Of a DNA stretch of 64,000 nt, positions 1 to 8,088 are shown piece by piece (positions within the stretch are counted from its first letter, which is position 1; each line of letters starts with the position of its first letter). The notes below the pieces were generated by a model that was given only the letters and a program-made list of their open reading frames with translations, was not told where the DNA came from and made no database searches. This stretch comes from Phycisphaera sp. (GTDB lineage Bacteria > Planctomycetota > Phycisphaerae > Phycisphaerales > UBA1924). A program made the translations under genes and the position numbers. The stretch covers positions 2,413,205 to 2,477,204 of the forward strand of contig CP098402.1 of assembly GCA_025916675.1 (NCBI GenBank), given 5' to 3'.

Positions 1-329
1 TACACGTCGTCCCGCAGATCTTTCAGCGGCACGCCCATGGCCATCGGCAGCGCCATCTCGCGGGCACCCTTGGGCGTGTCCGCGTCGGCCGCACCGTACG
101 TGAACGCGCCCCAGACCTTCTGGCCGGTCGTGCGGTTCTCGAGCCTCGAACCCAGAATGCCCGGGATGACCACCACCGGCGTGCGTGCGTCGCCGATCTG
201 CTGGGCGGGGGTGTTGTAGATGGCGGCGAGGTCGGCCCTTCGCGGGCCGTGGCAGGCGGGGAGTGTCAACGCACAGGCGACAACAGGCCATGCCCAACGT
301 CGAAAAAGCTTCAAACCTGATGTATCCAC
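1..329 (-). CDS. Secreted LCAT-like alpha/beta hydrolase, lipoprotein (5' part only)
   Basis: Only the N-terminal 109 or so codons lie in the window; the gene runs off the left edge. From a GTG at 329 preceded by an AAGGAAGG-type ribosome site, the protein has a short basic start, a hydrophobic stretch and a lipobox-like TLPAC, suggesting a lipoprotein. About 15 residues later comes VVVIPGILGSRLEN, which is typical of lecithin:cholesterol acyltransferase-like and phospholipase alpha/beta hydrolases, where it forms the first strand and oxyanion-hole loop. A TTG at 314 is an alternative start. The catalytic serine region is outside the window, so the exact substrate cannot be given; an envelope lipase or acyltransferase is the likely role. 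Confidence 0.65.
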   Translation of the reverse strand, partial: MDTSGLKLFRRWAWPVVACALTLPACHGPRRADLAAIYNTPAQQIGDARTPVVVIPGILGSRLENRTTGQKVWGAFTYGAADADTPKGAREMALPMAMGVPLKDLRDDV

Positions 330-395
330 GCCCGCACCTTCCTTTATCGTTGGGCCCAAACGAAGTAACGGAAAGCAGCGAATATTCTCGGGCAA

Positions 396-468
396 TGGGC
401 AGACCCGGACTTGAACCGGGGACACCGGCATTTTCAATGCCGTGCTCTACCAACTGAGCTATCTGCCC
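396..468 (-). tRNA. tRNA-Phe (anticodon GAA)
   Basis: Read on the minus strand this folds as a full cloverleaf. The acceptor stem is GGGCAGA paired with TCTGCCC. The D arm is GCTCAGTTGGTAGAGC and the T arm contains GGTTCAAGTCC. The anticodon loop is TTGAAAA, with GAA reading Phe codons. The discriminator base is A at 396. The 3' CCA is not encoded, so it must be added after transcription. Confidence 0.95.
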
Positions 469-470
469 CA

Positions 471-498
471 AGGCCGCCGGAACTGGTCCCGGCGGCCT
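471..498. repeat. 10-bp perfect inverted repeat just 5' of tRNA-Phe
   Basis: Positions 471-480 and 489-498 are perfect inverted copies (AGGCCGCCGG) around an eight-base loop. In the direction of tRNA transcription the hairpin sits two bases before the mature 5' end, so it would form the leader of the primary transcript, perhaps helping RNase P processing. No T-run follows on either strand, so it does not look like a terminator. Confidence 0.7.
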
Positions 499-506
499 CA
501 GGGGCC

Positions 507-512
507 AGTATA
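507..512 (-). promoter_or_regulatory. Candidate -10 box for tRNA-Phe
   Basis: On the minus strand this reads TATACT, five of six matches to the sigma-70 -10 consensus. Transcription would start near 499-500, exactly at the base of the leader hairpin. I see no convincing -35 box at 17-18 bases, so the call rests on the -10 element and its position. Confidence 0.35.
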
Positions 513-652
513 CACCCCGTGGGAGCCGCCGGGAAGCGATCTGCCGGGCGAGATTCGGGGGACGGTGGCACGATCGGTCGTATCCTCATGTCCGGGGCTC
601 AAGGCAGATTGGACAACGGCCGATAGCCGGTCGGGCAGGAGGGCCATGGGCG

Positions 653-1126
653 TTGGCAGATGAGAAAGCATCCAAACAGACCCCGCGTGTTCTGGCGATC
701 GCCTCGGGCGGCGGGCATTGGGTGCAACTCCTGCGACTTCGGCCGGCCTTCGAGGGGGCCAGGGTCACTTACGTGAGCGTTCGCCCGGCCTACGCCAGCG
801 ACGTGCCGGGCGAGCGGTTCATCGCCATCAATGACGCGACGCGGTGGGACAAGGTCGGCCTGCTCAAGATGGCCCTGAGGCTGGTGTTCATCATGCTCCG
901 GGTCCGGCCGAACGTGGTGATCTCGACCGGGGCGGCCCCGGGCTACTTCGCCATCCGGCTGGGCAAGTTGTTGGGTGCCCGAACCATCTGGCTCGACAGC
1001 ATCGCCAACGTCGAGGAAATGTCGATGACCGGGATGCTGGTGAAGGACAAGGCGTCGCTGTGGCTGACCCAGTGGCCGCATCTGGCCGAAGACGACGGTC
1101 CAACCTGCCACGGGAGCGTGCTGTGA
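653..1126 (+). CDS. Alg14/PssD-like glycosyltransferase membrane subunit
   Basis: This 157-residue protein matches the Alg14/PssD/CpsF family, the membrane partner that recruits the catalytic Alg13-like subunit to transfer a sugar onto a lipid-linked acceptor. Visible signs are the glycine-rich N-terminal loop ASGGGHWVQL, the central TGAAPGYFAIRLGKLLGA segment and the terminal W-P region. The TTG start at 653 is chosen because AGGAGG lies ten bases upstream (637-642); an ATG at 646 is in another frame and stops at once. It overlaps the next gene by four bases (GTGA), which fits a heterodimer. In related loci the pair often adds glucuronic acid to an exopolysaccharide repeat; the sugar here is unknown. 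Confidence 0.85.
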   Translation: MADEKASKQTPRVLAIASGGGHWVQLLRLRPAFEGARVTYVSVRPAYASDVPGERFIAINDATRWDKVGLLKMALRLVFIMLRVRPNVVISTGAAPGYFAIRLGKLLGARTIWLDSIANVEEMSMTGMLVKDKASLWLTQWPHLAEDDGPTCHGSVL

Positions 1127-1611
1127 TCTTCGTCACCGTGGGTGCCCAGATGGCCTTCGACCGCCTGGTCCGCGCGGTTGACCAGTGGGCCAAGGACGCC
1201 GGCCGAAGCGACGTATTCGCCCAGATCGGGCCCGCGGAGTACACGCCCGAGCACATCGAGCACGTGGGCTTTTTGGAGCCTCCCGAGTTCACCGAGCGGG
1301 CCCGGGCCGCCAGCGTCATCGTGGCCCACGCGGGCATGGGGTCGATCATCACGGCACTGACGATGGGCAAGCCCATCCTGGTGATGCCGCGGCGGGGCGA
1401 TCTACGGGAGACCCGCAACGATCACCAGATCGCCACCGCCCAGCGGCTGAGCGAACTGGGCAAGGTGGCCGTCGCGATGGACGAAACCGAACTCGTCGAG
1501 CGTTTGGGGCGTCTGGACGACCTTGCGTCAACCGGGACGATCGGGCCCTATGCCCAGGATTCACTCATCGCCGCCGTGCGTGGCGTGGTGTTTCCAAGCC
1601 AGGACCGATAG
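1123..1611 (+). CDS. Alg13/PssE-like glycosyltransferase catalytic subunit
   Basis: The 162-residue protein begins IFVTVGAQ, the usual Alg13/PssE N-terminus, and holds the GT28-type donor-binding segment VAHAGMGSIITAL followed by a loop with GKPILVMPRR and NDHQ. These are the family's nucleotide-sugar contacts. The GTG start overlaps the stop of the Alg14-like gene, so the two subunits are translationally coupled, as for bacterial PssD/PssE. It probably works at the inner face of the cytoplasmic membrane in exopolysaccharide repeat-unit assembly, fed by the sugar dehydrogenase encoded next. Confidence 0.87.
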   Translation: MIFVTVGAQMAFDRLVRAVDQWAKDAGRSDVFAQIGPAEYTPEHIEHVGFLEPPEFTERARAASVIVAHAGMGSIITALTMGKPILVMPRRGDLRETRNDHQIATAQRLSELGKVAVAMDETELVERLGRLDDLASTGTIGPYAQDSLIAAVRGVVFPSQDR

Positions 1612-1682
1612 CCCACTGATACGATCATGCCGGCCCCTGTGATGGCCGATAGCCCGGGGGTACTCCTGGAGTGGACCTTCAA

Positions 1683-3047
1683 ATGAGCGAAGCGACGATG
1701 GCAGCGACAGCGGCGGCTGATCTCAAGACCAAACTGGAGACGAACACCGCTCTGGTGGGCGTCATCGGCCTGGGCTACGTGGGCCTGCCCCTGGCGGCCA
1801 GCCTGCACGAAGGCGGCCTGCCCGTGCTGGGCCTCGACGTGGACTCGTCGAAGATCGAGTCGCTCGGGCGTGGCGAGAACTATCTGAAGCACCTGGGCGA
1901 CGAGATGACCCGGACGCTCTCGGGCAGCGACCGCTTCGAGGCCACCGCCGACTTCGGCCGCCTTGCCGATACCGACGTGATCATCGTGTGCCTGCCCACG
2001 CCGCTGGGCAAGCACCACGAGCCCGACCTGAGCTACGTGGTCGTCGCGGGCGAGCAGATCGGCCGCACGCTGCGGGCCGGGCAGCTCATCGCGCTCGAGT
2101 CGACGACCTACCCCGGGACGACGCGGGGCGAGTTCCTTGAGGCCATCGAGCGCGAGGCGAGCAAGCGGGGCGTGAGCCTCGAGTGCGGCACCGACTATTT
2201 CGTGGCCTACTCACCCGAGCGCGAGGACCCCGGCCGCCAGAGCCACAGCACCAGCACCATCCCCAAGCTGGTGGGCGGGCTCGACGACACCGCGACCGAC
2301 CTGGCAATGCAGATGTACGCCAAGGGCATCGACAACCTGCACCGCGTGGACAGCGCCGAGATCGCCGAGGCGGCCAAGCTGCTGGAGAACATCTTCCGGG
2401 CGGTCAACATCGCGATGGTCAACGAGATGAAGCTCATCCTGACGCGCATGGGCATCGACGTGTGGAAGGTCATCGAGGCGGCCAGCACCAAGCCGTTCGG
2501 GTTCATGCCCTTTTACCCCGGCCCGGGGCTGGGCGGGCACTGCATCCCGATCGACCCCTTCTACCTCACGTGGAAGGCCCGCGAGTTCGGGCACGTCACG
2601 CGGTTCATCGAGCTGGCCGGCGAGATCAACCACGCCATGCCCGCGTACGTGATCGATCGCTTAGCCGCCGCCCTCAACTCGGCCGGCAAGCCAGTGCATG
2701 GGTCGAAGGTGCTTGTGATGGGCCTGGCCTACAAACCCGACGTCGACGACACGCGCGAGAGCCCGTCGTTCGAGGTCATCGAGCTGCTCCGCGAACGCGG
2801 CGCATCGGTCGACTACAGCGACCCGCACGTGGCCAAGACCGTGCCCGTACGCAAGCACGACCTGCAGATGCACTCGGTGGAGCTCACCCCCGAGAACATC
2901 AAGAAGTACGACGCCGTCGTCGTGGTGACCAACCACAAGGCCTTCGACTACGACGCCATCGCGCAGCACGGGTCGCTCGTGGTCGACACGCGTAACGCCA
3001 TGGCCGCCCATGCCGGCAGCATGGGCGACCGGCTCGTGAAGGCCTGA
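1683..3047 (+). CDS. UDP-N-acetylhexosamine (nucleotide sugar) 6-dehydrogenase
   Basis: The 454-residue enzyme would oxidise a UDP-sugar C6 alcohol to the uronic acid with two NAD+. It has the Rossmann loop GVIGLGYVGLPLA near the N-terminus, the middle helix with LLENIFRAVNIAMVNE, and the catalytic cysteine in PGLGGHCIPIDPFYL. That last motif resembles UDP-GlcNAc/UDP-ManNAc dehydrogenases (WbpA/WbpO type) more than UDP-glucose dehydrogenase. A third domain with GLAYKPDVDDTRESP completes the fold. The ATG at 1683 is preferred; an in-frame GTG at 1671 has its GGAG too close. The enzyme likely supplies a uronic acid for the polysaccharide made by this locus. Confidence 0.92.
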   Translation: MSEATMAATAAADLKTKLETNTALVGVIGLGYVGLPLAASLHEGGLPVLGLDVDSSKIESLGRGENYLKHLGDEMTRTLSGSDRFEATADFGRLADTDVIIVCLPTPLGKHHEPDLSYVVVAGEQIGRTLRAGQLIALESTTYPGTTRGEFLEAIEREASKRGVSLECGTDYFVAYSPEREDPGRQSHSTSTIPKLVGGLDDTATDLAMQMYAKGIDNLHRVDSAEIAEAAKLLENIFRAVNIAMVNEMKLILTRMGIDVWKVIEAASTKPFGFMPFYPGPGLGGHCIPIDPFYLTWKAREFGHVTRFIELAGEINHAMPAYVIDRLAAALNSAGKPVHGSKVLVMGLAYKPDVDDTRESPSFEVIELLRERGASVDYSDPHVAKTVPVRKHDLQMHSVELTPENIKKYDAVVVVTNHKAFDYDAIAQHGSLVVDTRNAMAAHAGSMGDRLVKA

Positions 3048-3089
3048 CCCGTGGCGGCCCTGGCCAGCACACGCACGCACGAGGTGAGC

Positions 3090-4271
3090 ATGCAGCCCGA
3101 AGCCATGCGCATCTTCGATGGCGTGATCTGCTTCGGCGGGGTCGATTGGTGGTACCACAACCGCGGGCACTACGACCTGCAGATGATGCGAGAACTCAGC
3201 GCGCACGTGCCCGTGTTGTACATCAACTCCATCGGCATGCGTGTGCCCAGGCCGGGCAAGGGCGGCATGTTCGCCAAGCGCGTGCTCCGCAAGCTCAAGA
3301 GCCTGAAGCACGGCCTCACCCGCGTGCGCGATACGTTCTGGGTGCTCAGCCCGGTGGTCGCGCCGGCGGGCATGGGCTCGGGCGCGAACGAGAAGGCGCT
3401 GGTCTGGCAGGTCCGCCGGGCCGCGCGCAAGGCTGGGATAACGAACCCGCTGGTGTGGGTCGCGTGCCCGCCCGGCCAGCCGGTGGTCGATGCGCTCGAT
3501 CCCGTGGGCGTGGTATACCAGCGCACCGATCGTTTCGAAGAATTCAAGGGCGTCGACCCGCAACGCATCTCGCGGTTTGATCGGCTGCTCAAGGACCGGG
3601 CCGACGTCACGCTCTTCTGCTCGAGTTGGCTGATGGGCCAGGAACGCGAGCAGCCGCGCGAGGCGGCGTTCGTGGATCATGGGGTCGACTACGCGCCCTT
3701 CGAGGCCGCGGGCACGGGCGAGACCGAGCCGCCGGACGATACCTATTGCCTGCAACGCCCGGTCGTGGGTTTCATCGGCGGCATCGACGCGCACACATTC
3801 GACCCTGACCTGTTTCTCGAAGTCGCCAAGGCCGTGCCCGAGGCGACATTCATGCTCGTGGGCGGGTGTAGCCTGCCAGAGGACTGGTGTGAGCTGCCCA
3901 ACGTGCGGCTGCTGGGGCAGCGGCCCTACAACGAAGTCCCCGGTTACATGGCCGCGGCCGACGTGCTGATCATGCCGTGGAACCGCAGCGAGTGGATCCG
4001 TGCGTGCAACCCGGTGAAACTGAAGGAGTATCTTGCGGTGGGGCGGCCAATCGTGAGCACGCCCTTCCCCGAACTGGAACGGTACGACGGGCTGGTGCGT
4101 GTGGGCGAGACGGCCGAACAATTCGCCGGGCATGTGCGTGTGGCACTGGCCGAGAGCTTTGACCCCGCGCCGGGCCGCGATCGCGTGCGCGAGCAGACGT
4201 GGACGGCCAAGGCCGACGCGGTGCTCGGAGCGTTACGCGAGCGTGGCATCTCGCATACGGAATCAGCATGA
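3090..4271 (+). CDS. GT4-family glycosyltransferase
   Basis: About 393 residues with a two-domain GT-B layout. The N-terminal part contains ICFGGVDWWYHNRGHYD; the C-terminal half has VVGFIGGIDAHTFD, VGGCSLPE, the LLGQRPYNEVPGYMAAADVLIMPW donor-site segment and the family glutamate near NPVKLKEYLAVGRPIVST. These are retaining GT4 hallmarks. The ATG at 3090 has GAGG five bases upstream; an in-frame GTG at 3051 is also possible. It ends in a four-base overlap with the exosortase gene. It probably adds one sugar of the exopolysaccharide repeat; donor and acceptor are unknown. Confidence 0.82.
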   Translation: MQPEAMRIFDGVICFGGVDWWYHNRGHYDLQMMRELSAHVPVLYINSIGMRVPRPGKGGMFAKRVLRKLKSLKHGLTRVRDTFWVLSPVVAPAGMGSGANEKALVWQVRRAARKAGITNPLVWVACPPGQPVVDALDPVGVVYQRTDRFEEFKGVDPQRISRFDRLLKDRADVTLFCSSWLMGQEREQPREAAFVDHGVDYAPFEAAGTGETEPPDDTYCLQRPVVGFIGGIDAHTFDPDLFLEVAKAVPEATFMLVGGCSLPEDWCELPNVRLLGQRPYNEVPGYMAAADVLIMPWNRSEWIRACNPVKLKEYLAVGRPIVSTPFPELERYDGLVRVGETAEQFAGHVRVALAESFDPAPGRDRVREQTWTAKADAVLGALRERGISHTESA

Positions 4272-5158
4272 CCTCGGTGGCCGCGACCATCCCAAAGACC
4301 GAGACCGTCAGCGGCTGGACCACCGCCCGCCTGGGGTGGCTCGTGGTGCTCCTCATGCTCGCCGTGCTTGCCGCGTTGCCCTCGTGGCAGAACGTGCTCG
4401 ACCTGGCGCTGCGGAGTTCGGAGTACTCCCACATCCTGCTGGTGCTCCCGGTGGTCGGGTTGTTGCTCTGGCTGCGGCGCGAGTCGCTTTCGGCCGTGGT
4501 TCCCACGTATTCGATGTGGGGCGTGGCAATAGCGGCGCTGGGTGTCGGGATGGACTTCGCCGGATTCGCCACCCAGATTGACGTTCTGAAAGACCTCGGC
4601 ATGGTGGTCCTGCTCATGGCCGCTGTTGTCGCGGTTGCCGGGTGGCGCTGGCCGCTGAAGGCACTGCCCGCGTTCGGCGCTTTGCTGTTCCTGGTTCCCG
4701 TGCCGGGCCGCGTGCGCCAGCAGATCGCGCTGCCCTTGCAAGACGCCTCGGCATCCATCACCGAGTGGTTGATGGACCTGATCGGCCAGCCCGTGATTCG
4801 GATGGGCAACGTCCTGCAGATCAACGGTGTCGACGTGGCGGTGGCCGAGGCGTGCAACGGCATGCGCATGGTCGTGGCGCTCGCGCTGGTGGCCTACGCG
4901 TTCGCGTTCTCGATGCCCCTGCGGCCTTGGGCTCGGATTGCCATCCTGGCGCTGAGCCCTCTCGTGGCCTTGCTCGCCAATGTGCTGCGGCTGGGGCCCA
5001 CGGTGTTGTTCTATGGACACACCGACCGGGAGGTTGCCGACTTCGCCCATGATGTGAGCGGCTGGGCCGTCCTGCTGGTCGCGCTGGGCGTGTTATGGGG
5101 CTCGGTGGCGTTGTGCCGCTGGCTCGAGGTGCCGATCGAACCCAAGCGTCCGGACTGA
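4268..5158 (+). CDS. Exosortase (PEP-CTERM transpeptidase)
   Basis: The 296-residue protein has about eight membrane segments and the full exosortase catalytic set: Cys196 in AEACNGMR, Arg241 in NVLR and His261 in DFAHDVSGW. Exosortases cleave C-terminal PEP-CTERM sorting tails in the inner membrane and hand the protein on to the envelope. They are usually encoded with exopolysaccharide genes, as here. The ATG overlaps the glycosyltransferase stop (ATGA), and the EpsI-like partner follows 20 bases later. A PEP-CTERM substrate gene lies at 12482 in the same locus. Confidence 0.93.
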   Translation: MTSVAATIPKTETVSGWTTARLGWLVVLLMLAVLAALPSWQNVLDLALRSSEYSHILLVLPVVGLLLWLRRESLSAVVPTYSMWGVAIAALGVGMDFAGFATQIDVLKDLGMVVLLMAAVVAVAGWRWPLKALPAFGALLFLVPVPGRVRQQIALPLQDASASITEWLMDLIGQPVIRMGNVLQINGVDVAVAEACNGMRMVVALALVAYAFAFSMPLRPWARIAILALSPLVALLANVLRLGPTVLFYGHTDREVADFAHDVSGWAVLLVALGVLWGSVALCRWLEVPIEPKRPD

Positions 5159-5178
5159 CGATAGTGCTGCGGAGGATA

Positions 5179-5892
5179 ATGGCCCGCGAATCGCGAAAAC
5201 CCGCCCTGGCCATGCTGGCCGCACCGCTTACGGCACTCATCCTTGCCGGGATGTCGGTGTATTCCCTTGTCTCGATTCGGCCTAGCGGCAGCGACGCGTA
5301 TTTCGCGAACGTCCGCACGGCCATCGAAGCCCTACCCGACCAGATCGACAGCTACATCGGCGAGGACAGGCCAGCGCTCGCCGCCGCTGTTGAATTGCTC
5401 CGACCGAATAAGTTGCTCCAGCGCGAGTACAAGGATCCGTTGACAGGATCGCGATTCTCGATCCTCGTCGTCCATTGCGGCGACGTTCGGGATATGATGG
5501 GACATTACCCTCCCGTGTGCTATCCGAGCAACGGCTGGGACGTGGACAGCGTGAACGGCGAGCACATCGACCGTTCCGTGGGCGGTCCGATACCCATCAC
5601 GCGCTACCACGTCAGCCGCGGCGATGGCGAGGCGAGGGTATCTCGCGTGATCGCGAACACGTTCGTGGTCCCGCGAGCCGATGACCCACTGGGGCGCGAT
5701 GATCGCGCCCTGGATCGCGTGACGCGGACACGGTGGAGTTCTGGGCTCGGGGCGGCCCAGGTCCAGATCATCACCAATGCCCAGATGGACCCGGCCACGC
5801 GGGAGCGGATCGAGCGGAGCGTCGCCGACGAGTTAGAGGGGCTCATCGGGGCGATCGCCCGGGGCCGGGAAGGTGAAGGGGAGAGCACGTGA
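5179..5892 (+). CDS. EpsI-like exosortase-associated protein
   Basis: A 237-residue protein with one N-terminal membrane anchor (about residues 13-32) and an extracytoplasmic domain of the EpsI/DUF3485 type, including the characteristic segment VVHCGDVRDMMGHYPPVCYP with two cysteines. Such proteins accompany or are fused to exosortases; their biochemical role is not settled. GGAGG at 5171-5175 lies only three bases before the chosen ATG, so the in-frame GTG at 5164 is an alternative. The gene ends in a GTGA overlap with the Wzc-like gene. Confidence 0.72.
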   Translation: MARESRKPALAMLAAPLTALILAGMSVYSLVSIRPSGSDAYFANVRTAIEALPDQIDSYIGEDRPALAAAVELLRPNKLLQREYKDPLTGSRFSILVVHCGDVRDMMGHYPPVCYPSNGWDVDSVNGEHIDRSVGGPIPITRYHVSRGDGEARVSRVIANTFVVPRADDPLGRDDRALDRVTRTRWSSGLGAAQVQIITNAQMDPATRERIERSVADELEGLIGAIARGREGEGEST

Positions 5893-8027
5893 GCAGCCAT
5901 CAGGACCCGCATCTGGACGCCTGGATGGAGACCGAGGAGCCGCAGGAGCAGGGGCACACCATCAACCCTGTGCTGCTGGTCCACCGCGCGCTGCGCGGGC
6001 GGTATCTCCTGGCGATCGTGATTGGCGTGGTGCTTGCCATCCCCGGGGCGTTGGTCGGGTACAAGCTGATGCCGCCGGTGTATACCAGCATGGGCATCAT
6101 CAACATCGATCCGGCTGGCCGGAGGCTGATCTACACCAACGAATTTACGGAGAAGATCGCTTCGTTCGAGTCATATGTTCGTTCGCAGGCGACCATGGTC
6201 GAGAGCCCCCGTGTTCTCCAGGATGCCGCAACCAAGCTGGCCGAGCAATCGCTGCTGCCTCCCGACCCGGGCAACTGGATACGCCTCCAGCGGGCCACCA
6301 CCGTTTCGGTTCCCAAAGGCGGCCGCGAGATCTACGTCCGCGTCACGATGGCCGACCCCCGGCTTGCCAAGGACGTGGCCCAGACGATCCTCACGTCCTA
6401 CGAGTCGATCGCCACCGATGAAGCGTCCGATTTTTGGGACGACCAGGAATACGCCATCGAACAGATCGCATCCACGACCCGCAGCGATCGAGACTCATAC
6501 CTCAGGTCGGCCCGAGAGTTGGCCGAGGCGCGAGGGCTGGTCGATCTGGAACGGCGCAGGATGTTCGTCCAGAGCCAGGTTGAGACTCTGGAGAAGCAGA
6601 TCCAGGCACTCGAGATCGAGGTGCCAACGTTGCTCCAGGAACGGCCCGAGGACGATGCCGATGTGCCCGTACGCGACCTGACCCCCGAGGACTATGCCCT
6701 TGTCGACTCCCACATGAACGGGCTCGTCGGCCGCCGTCGGTCCATCGAACAGGACATGTCCGCGCTGCTCTCACGCGTGACGGAGATCCACCCGGACTAC
6801 CTCGACTACGAGGCCCAGTTGGCCGCTGTCCAGTTGAGCATCGACGAGCATATGGCTTTCCTCAAGGAATCTGGGCTTGAGATGCCAACCGGCGGCACCG
6901 GCCTGGGCGGGGCCCGCCAGCGTTATGACGCGCTGCGAGCGATCCGAGCTTCTCTGGCCAACGAGGCAAAGGAATTGAGCGAGATCGCCTTGGATATCCA
7001 AGCGTTCGAAGCCGAGGCCCAGGCGGCGCAGGATCGGCTCGATCTGGCCAATAGCCGATTGGAGAGCCTGCGGACCGAACGGCAGAACTCCACCGAAGGC
7101 CGCATCAGCATCGCCCAGCAGGCCGAGGTTCCCTACCAACCGAGCGAGGACCGGCGCAGGCCTTTGGCCGCGATGGGAGCGCTCGGGGGCATGGGCTTCT
7201 CGGTCGCCGCGTTCGCCGTGTATGGCCTGCTGCACCCCCGCTACCGCTACGTTGCCGACCTGGAGGAAGAGGCTGCGGCACCGCCCGTGCTCGGGCTCGT
7301 GCCGCAGGTCGCCGACGGTCGCATCGAAGCCGACGAGGCGGCGCAGGCCGGCGTCCACCAGATTCGCAGCCTGCTTGAGTCGGTGCCGCACGTTGGCAAC
7401 GCACGCGTGATCGTGGTTACCAGCGCCACAGCCGCCGAGGGCAAGAGCACGCTGGCCGCCGCCCTTGCTGCCTCGATGTCACGCGCTGGGCGAAAGACCC
7501 TGCTCATCGACGCCGACCTAATCGGCCGGGGTGTGACCAGCCGCCTCTCGGCTCGCCGACTCTCGGGCCTCTCCGATCGCGTGGCCAGCGCTCATGACAA
7601 CGGGCAGATCCACGAGGTCGAGGGCCGTTCGAATCTCGATCTCATGCCCGCTGGCGTGGCCGAGGGATTCGATGCCGAGCAACTGTCGAGCCAGGCGATG
7701 GAAGAACTTCTGGCATCGCTACGACCACGATACGACGCGATCGTGATCGACACGGGTCCCATCCTGGGCAGCCTCGAAGCCAATGCCGTGGTACCCCACG
7801 CCGATCAAATCGTGCTCGTCGTTTCTCGTGGCCAGAACACGCGTCTGGTCAAGGTCGCCATCGACCGATTGCACCGGTTCCATGCCGGACGCATCGGCAT
7901 GGTGTTCAACCGTGCGGCCCGCGGCGATATTGAACGCAGCACCAGTGCCGCATCCATCAGCGTGCGTTCGCGCGCGGCCTCGAGGCCAGATGCCGAGCAG
8001 GCCAGATCCATGTCGGCCAGCGTATGA
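5889..8027 (+). CDS. Wzc-like polysaccharide co-polymerase with BY-kinase-type ATPase
   Basis: This 712-residue protein has a Wzz domain after TM1 (about 38-60), a long coiled-coil region (about 200-405), TM2 (about 426-447) and a cytoplasmic P-loop domain. The P-loop domain has Walker A TAAEGKST (514-521), the A' motif LLIDAD (538-543) and Walker B AIVIDT (617-622). Such proteins control chain length and export of polysaccharides. The tail after about residue 680 is Ser/Ala/Arg-rich and lacks the usual tyrosine cluster, so autophosphorylation may be lost or placed elsewhere. The GTG start overlaps the preceding stop. Confidence 0.9.
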   Translation: MSSHQDPHLDAWMETEEPQEQGHTINPVLLVHRALRGRYLLAIVIGVVLAIPGALVGYKLMPPVYTSMGIINIDPAGRRLIYTNEFTEKIASFESYVRSQATMVESPRVLQDAATKLAEQSLLPPDPGNWIRLQRATTVSVPKGGREIYVRVTMADPRLAKDVAQTILTSYESIATDEASDFWDDQEYAIEQIASTTRSDRDSYLRSARELAEARGLVDLERRRMFVQSQVETLEKQIQALEIEVPTLLQERPEDDADVPVRDLTPEDYALVDSHMNGLVGRRRSIEQDMSALLSRVTEIHPDYLDYEAQLAAVQLSIDEHMAFLKESGLEMPTGGTGLGGARQRYDALRAIRASLANEAKELSEIALDIQAFEAEAQAAQDRLDLANSRLESLRTERQNSTEGRISIAQQAEVPYQPSEDRRRPLAAMGALGGMGFSVAAFAVYGLLHPRYRYVADLEEEAAAPPVLGLVPQVADGRIEADEAAQAGVHQIRSLLESVPHVGNARVIVVTSATAAEGKSTLAAALAASMSRAGRKTLLIDADLIGRGVTSRLSARRLSGLSDRVASAHDNGQIHEVEGRSNLDLMPAGVAEGFDAEQLSSQAMEELLASLRPRYDAIVIDTGPILGSLEANAVVPHADQIVLVVSRGQNTRLVKVAIDRLHRFHAGRIGMVFNRAARGDIERSTSAASISVRSRAASRPDAEQARSMSASV

Positions 8028-8088
8028 GCCGCGCTGACGCTCGACCGTTGACCCCGGCGCAGGGATTCGCGAAAGGGAGACTCGTGCA

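Noticed and set aside
2661-4133. Long open frame on the minus strand opposite the sugar dehydrogenase and glycosyltransferase genes
   Set aside because: His/Arg/Ala-rich sequence without homology; an effect of GC-rich third positions of the real genes.
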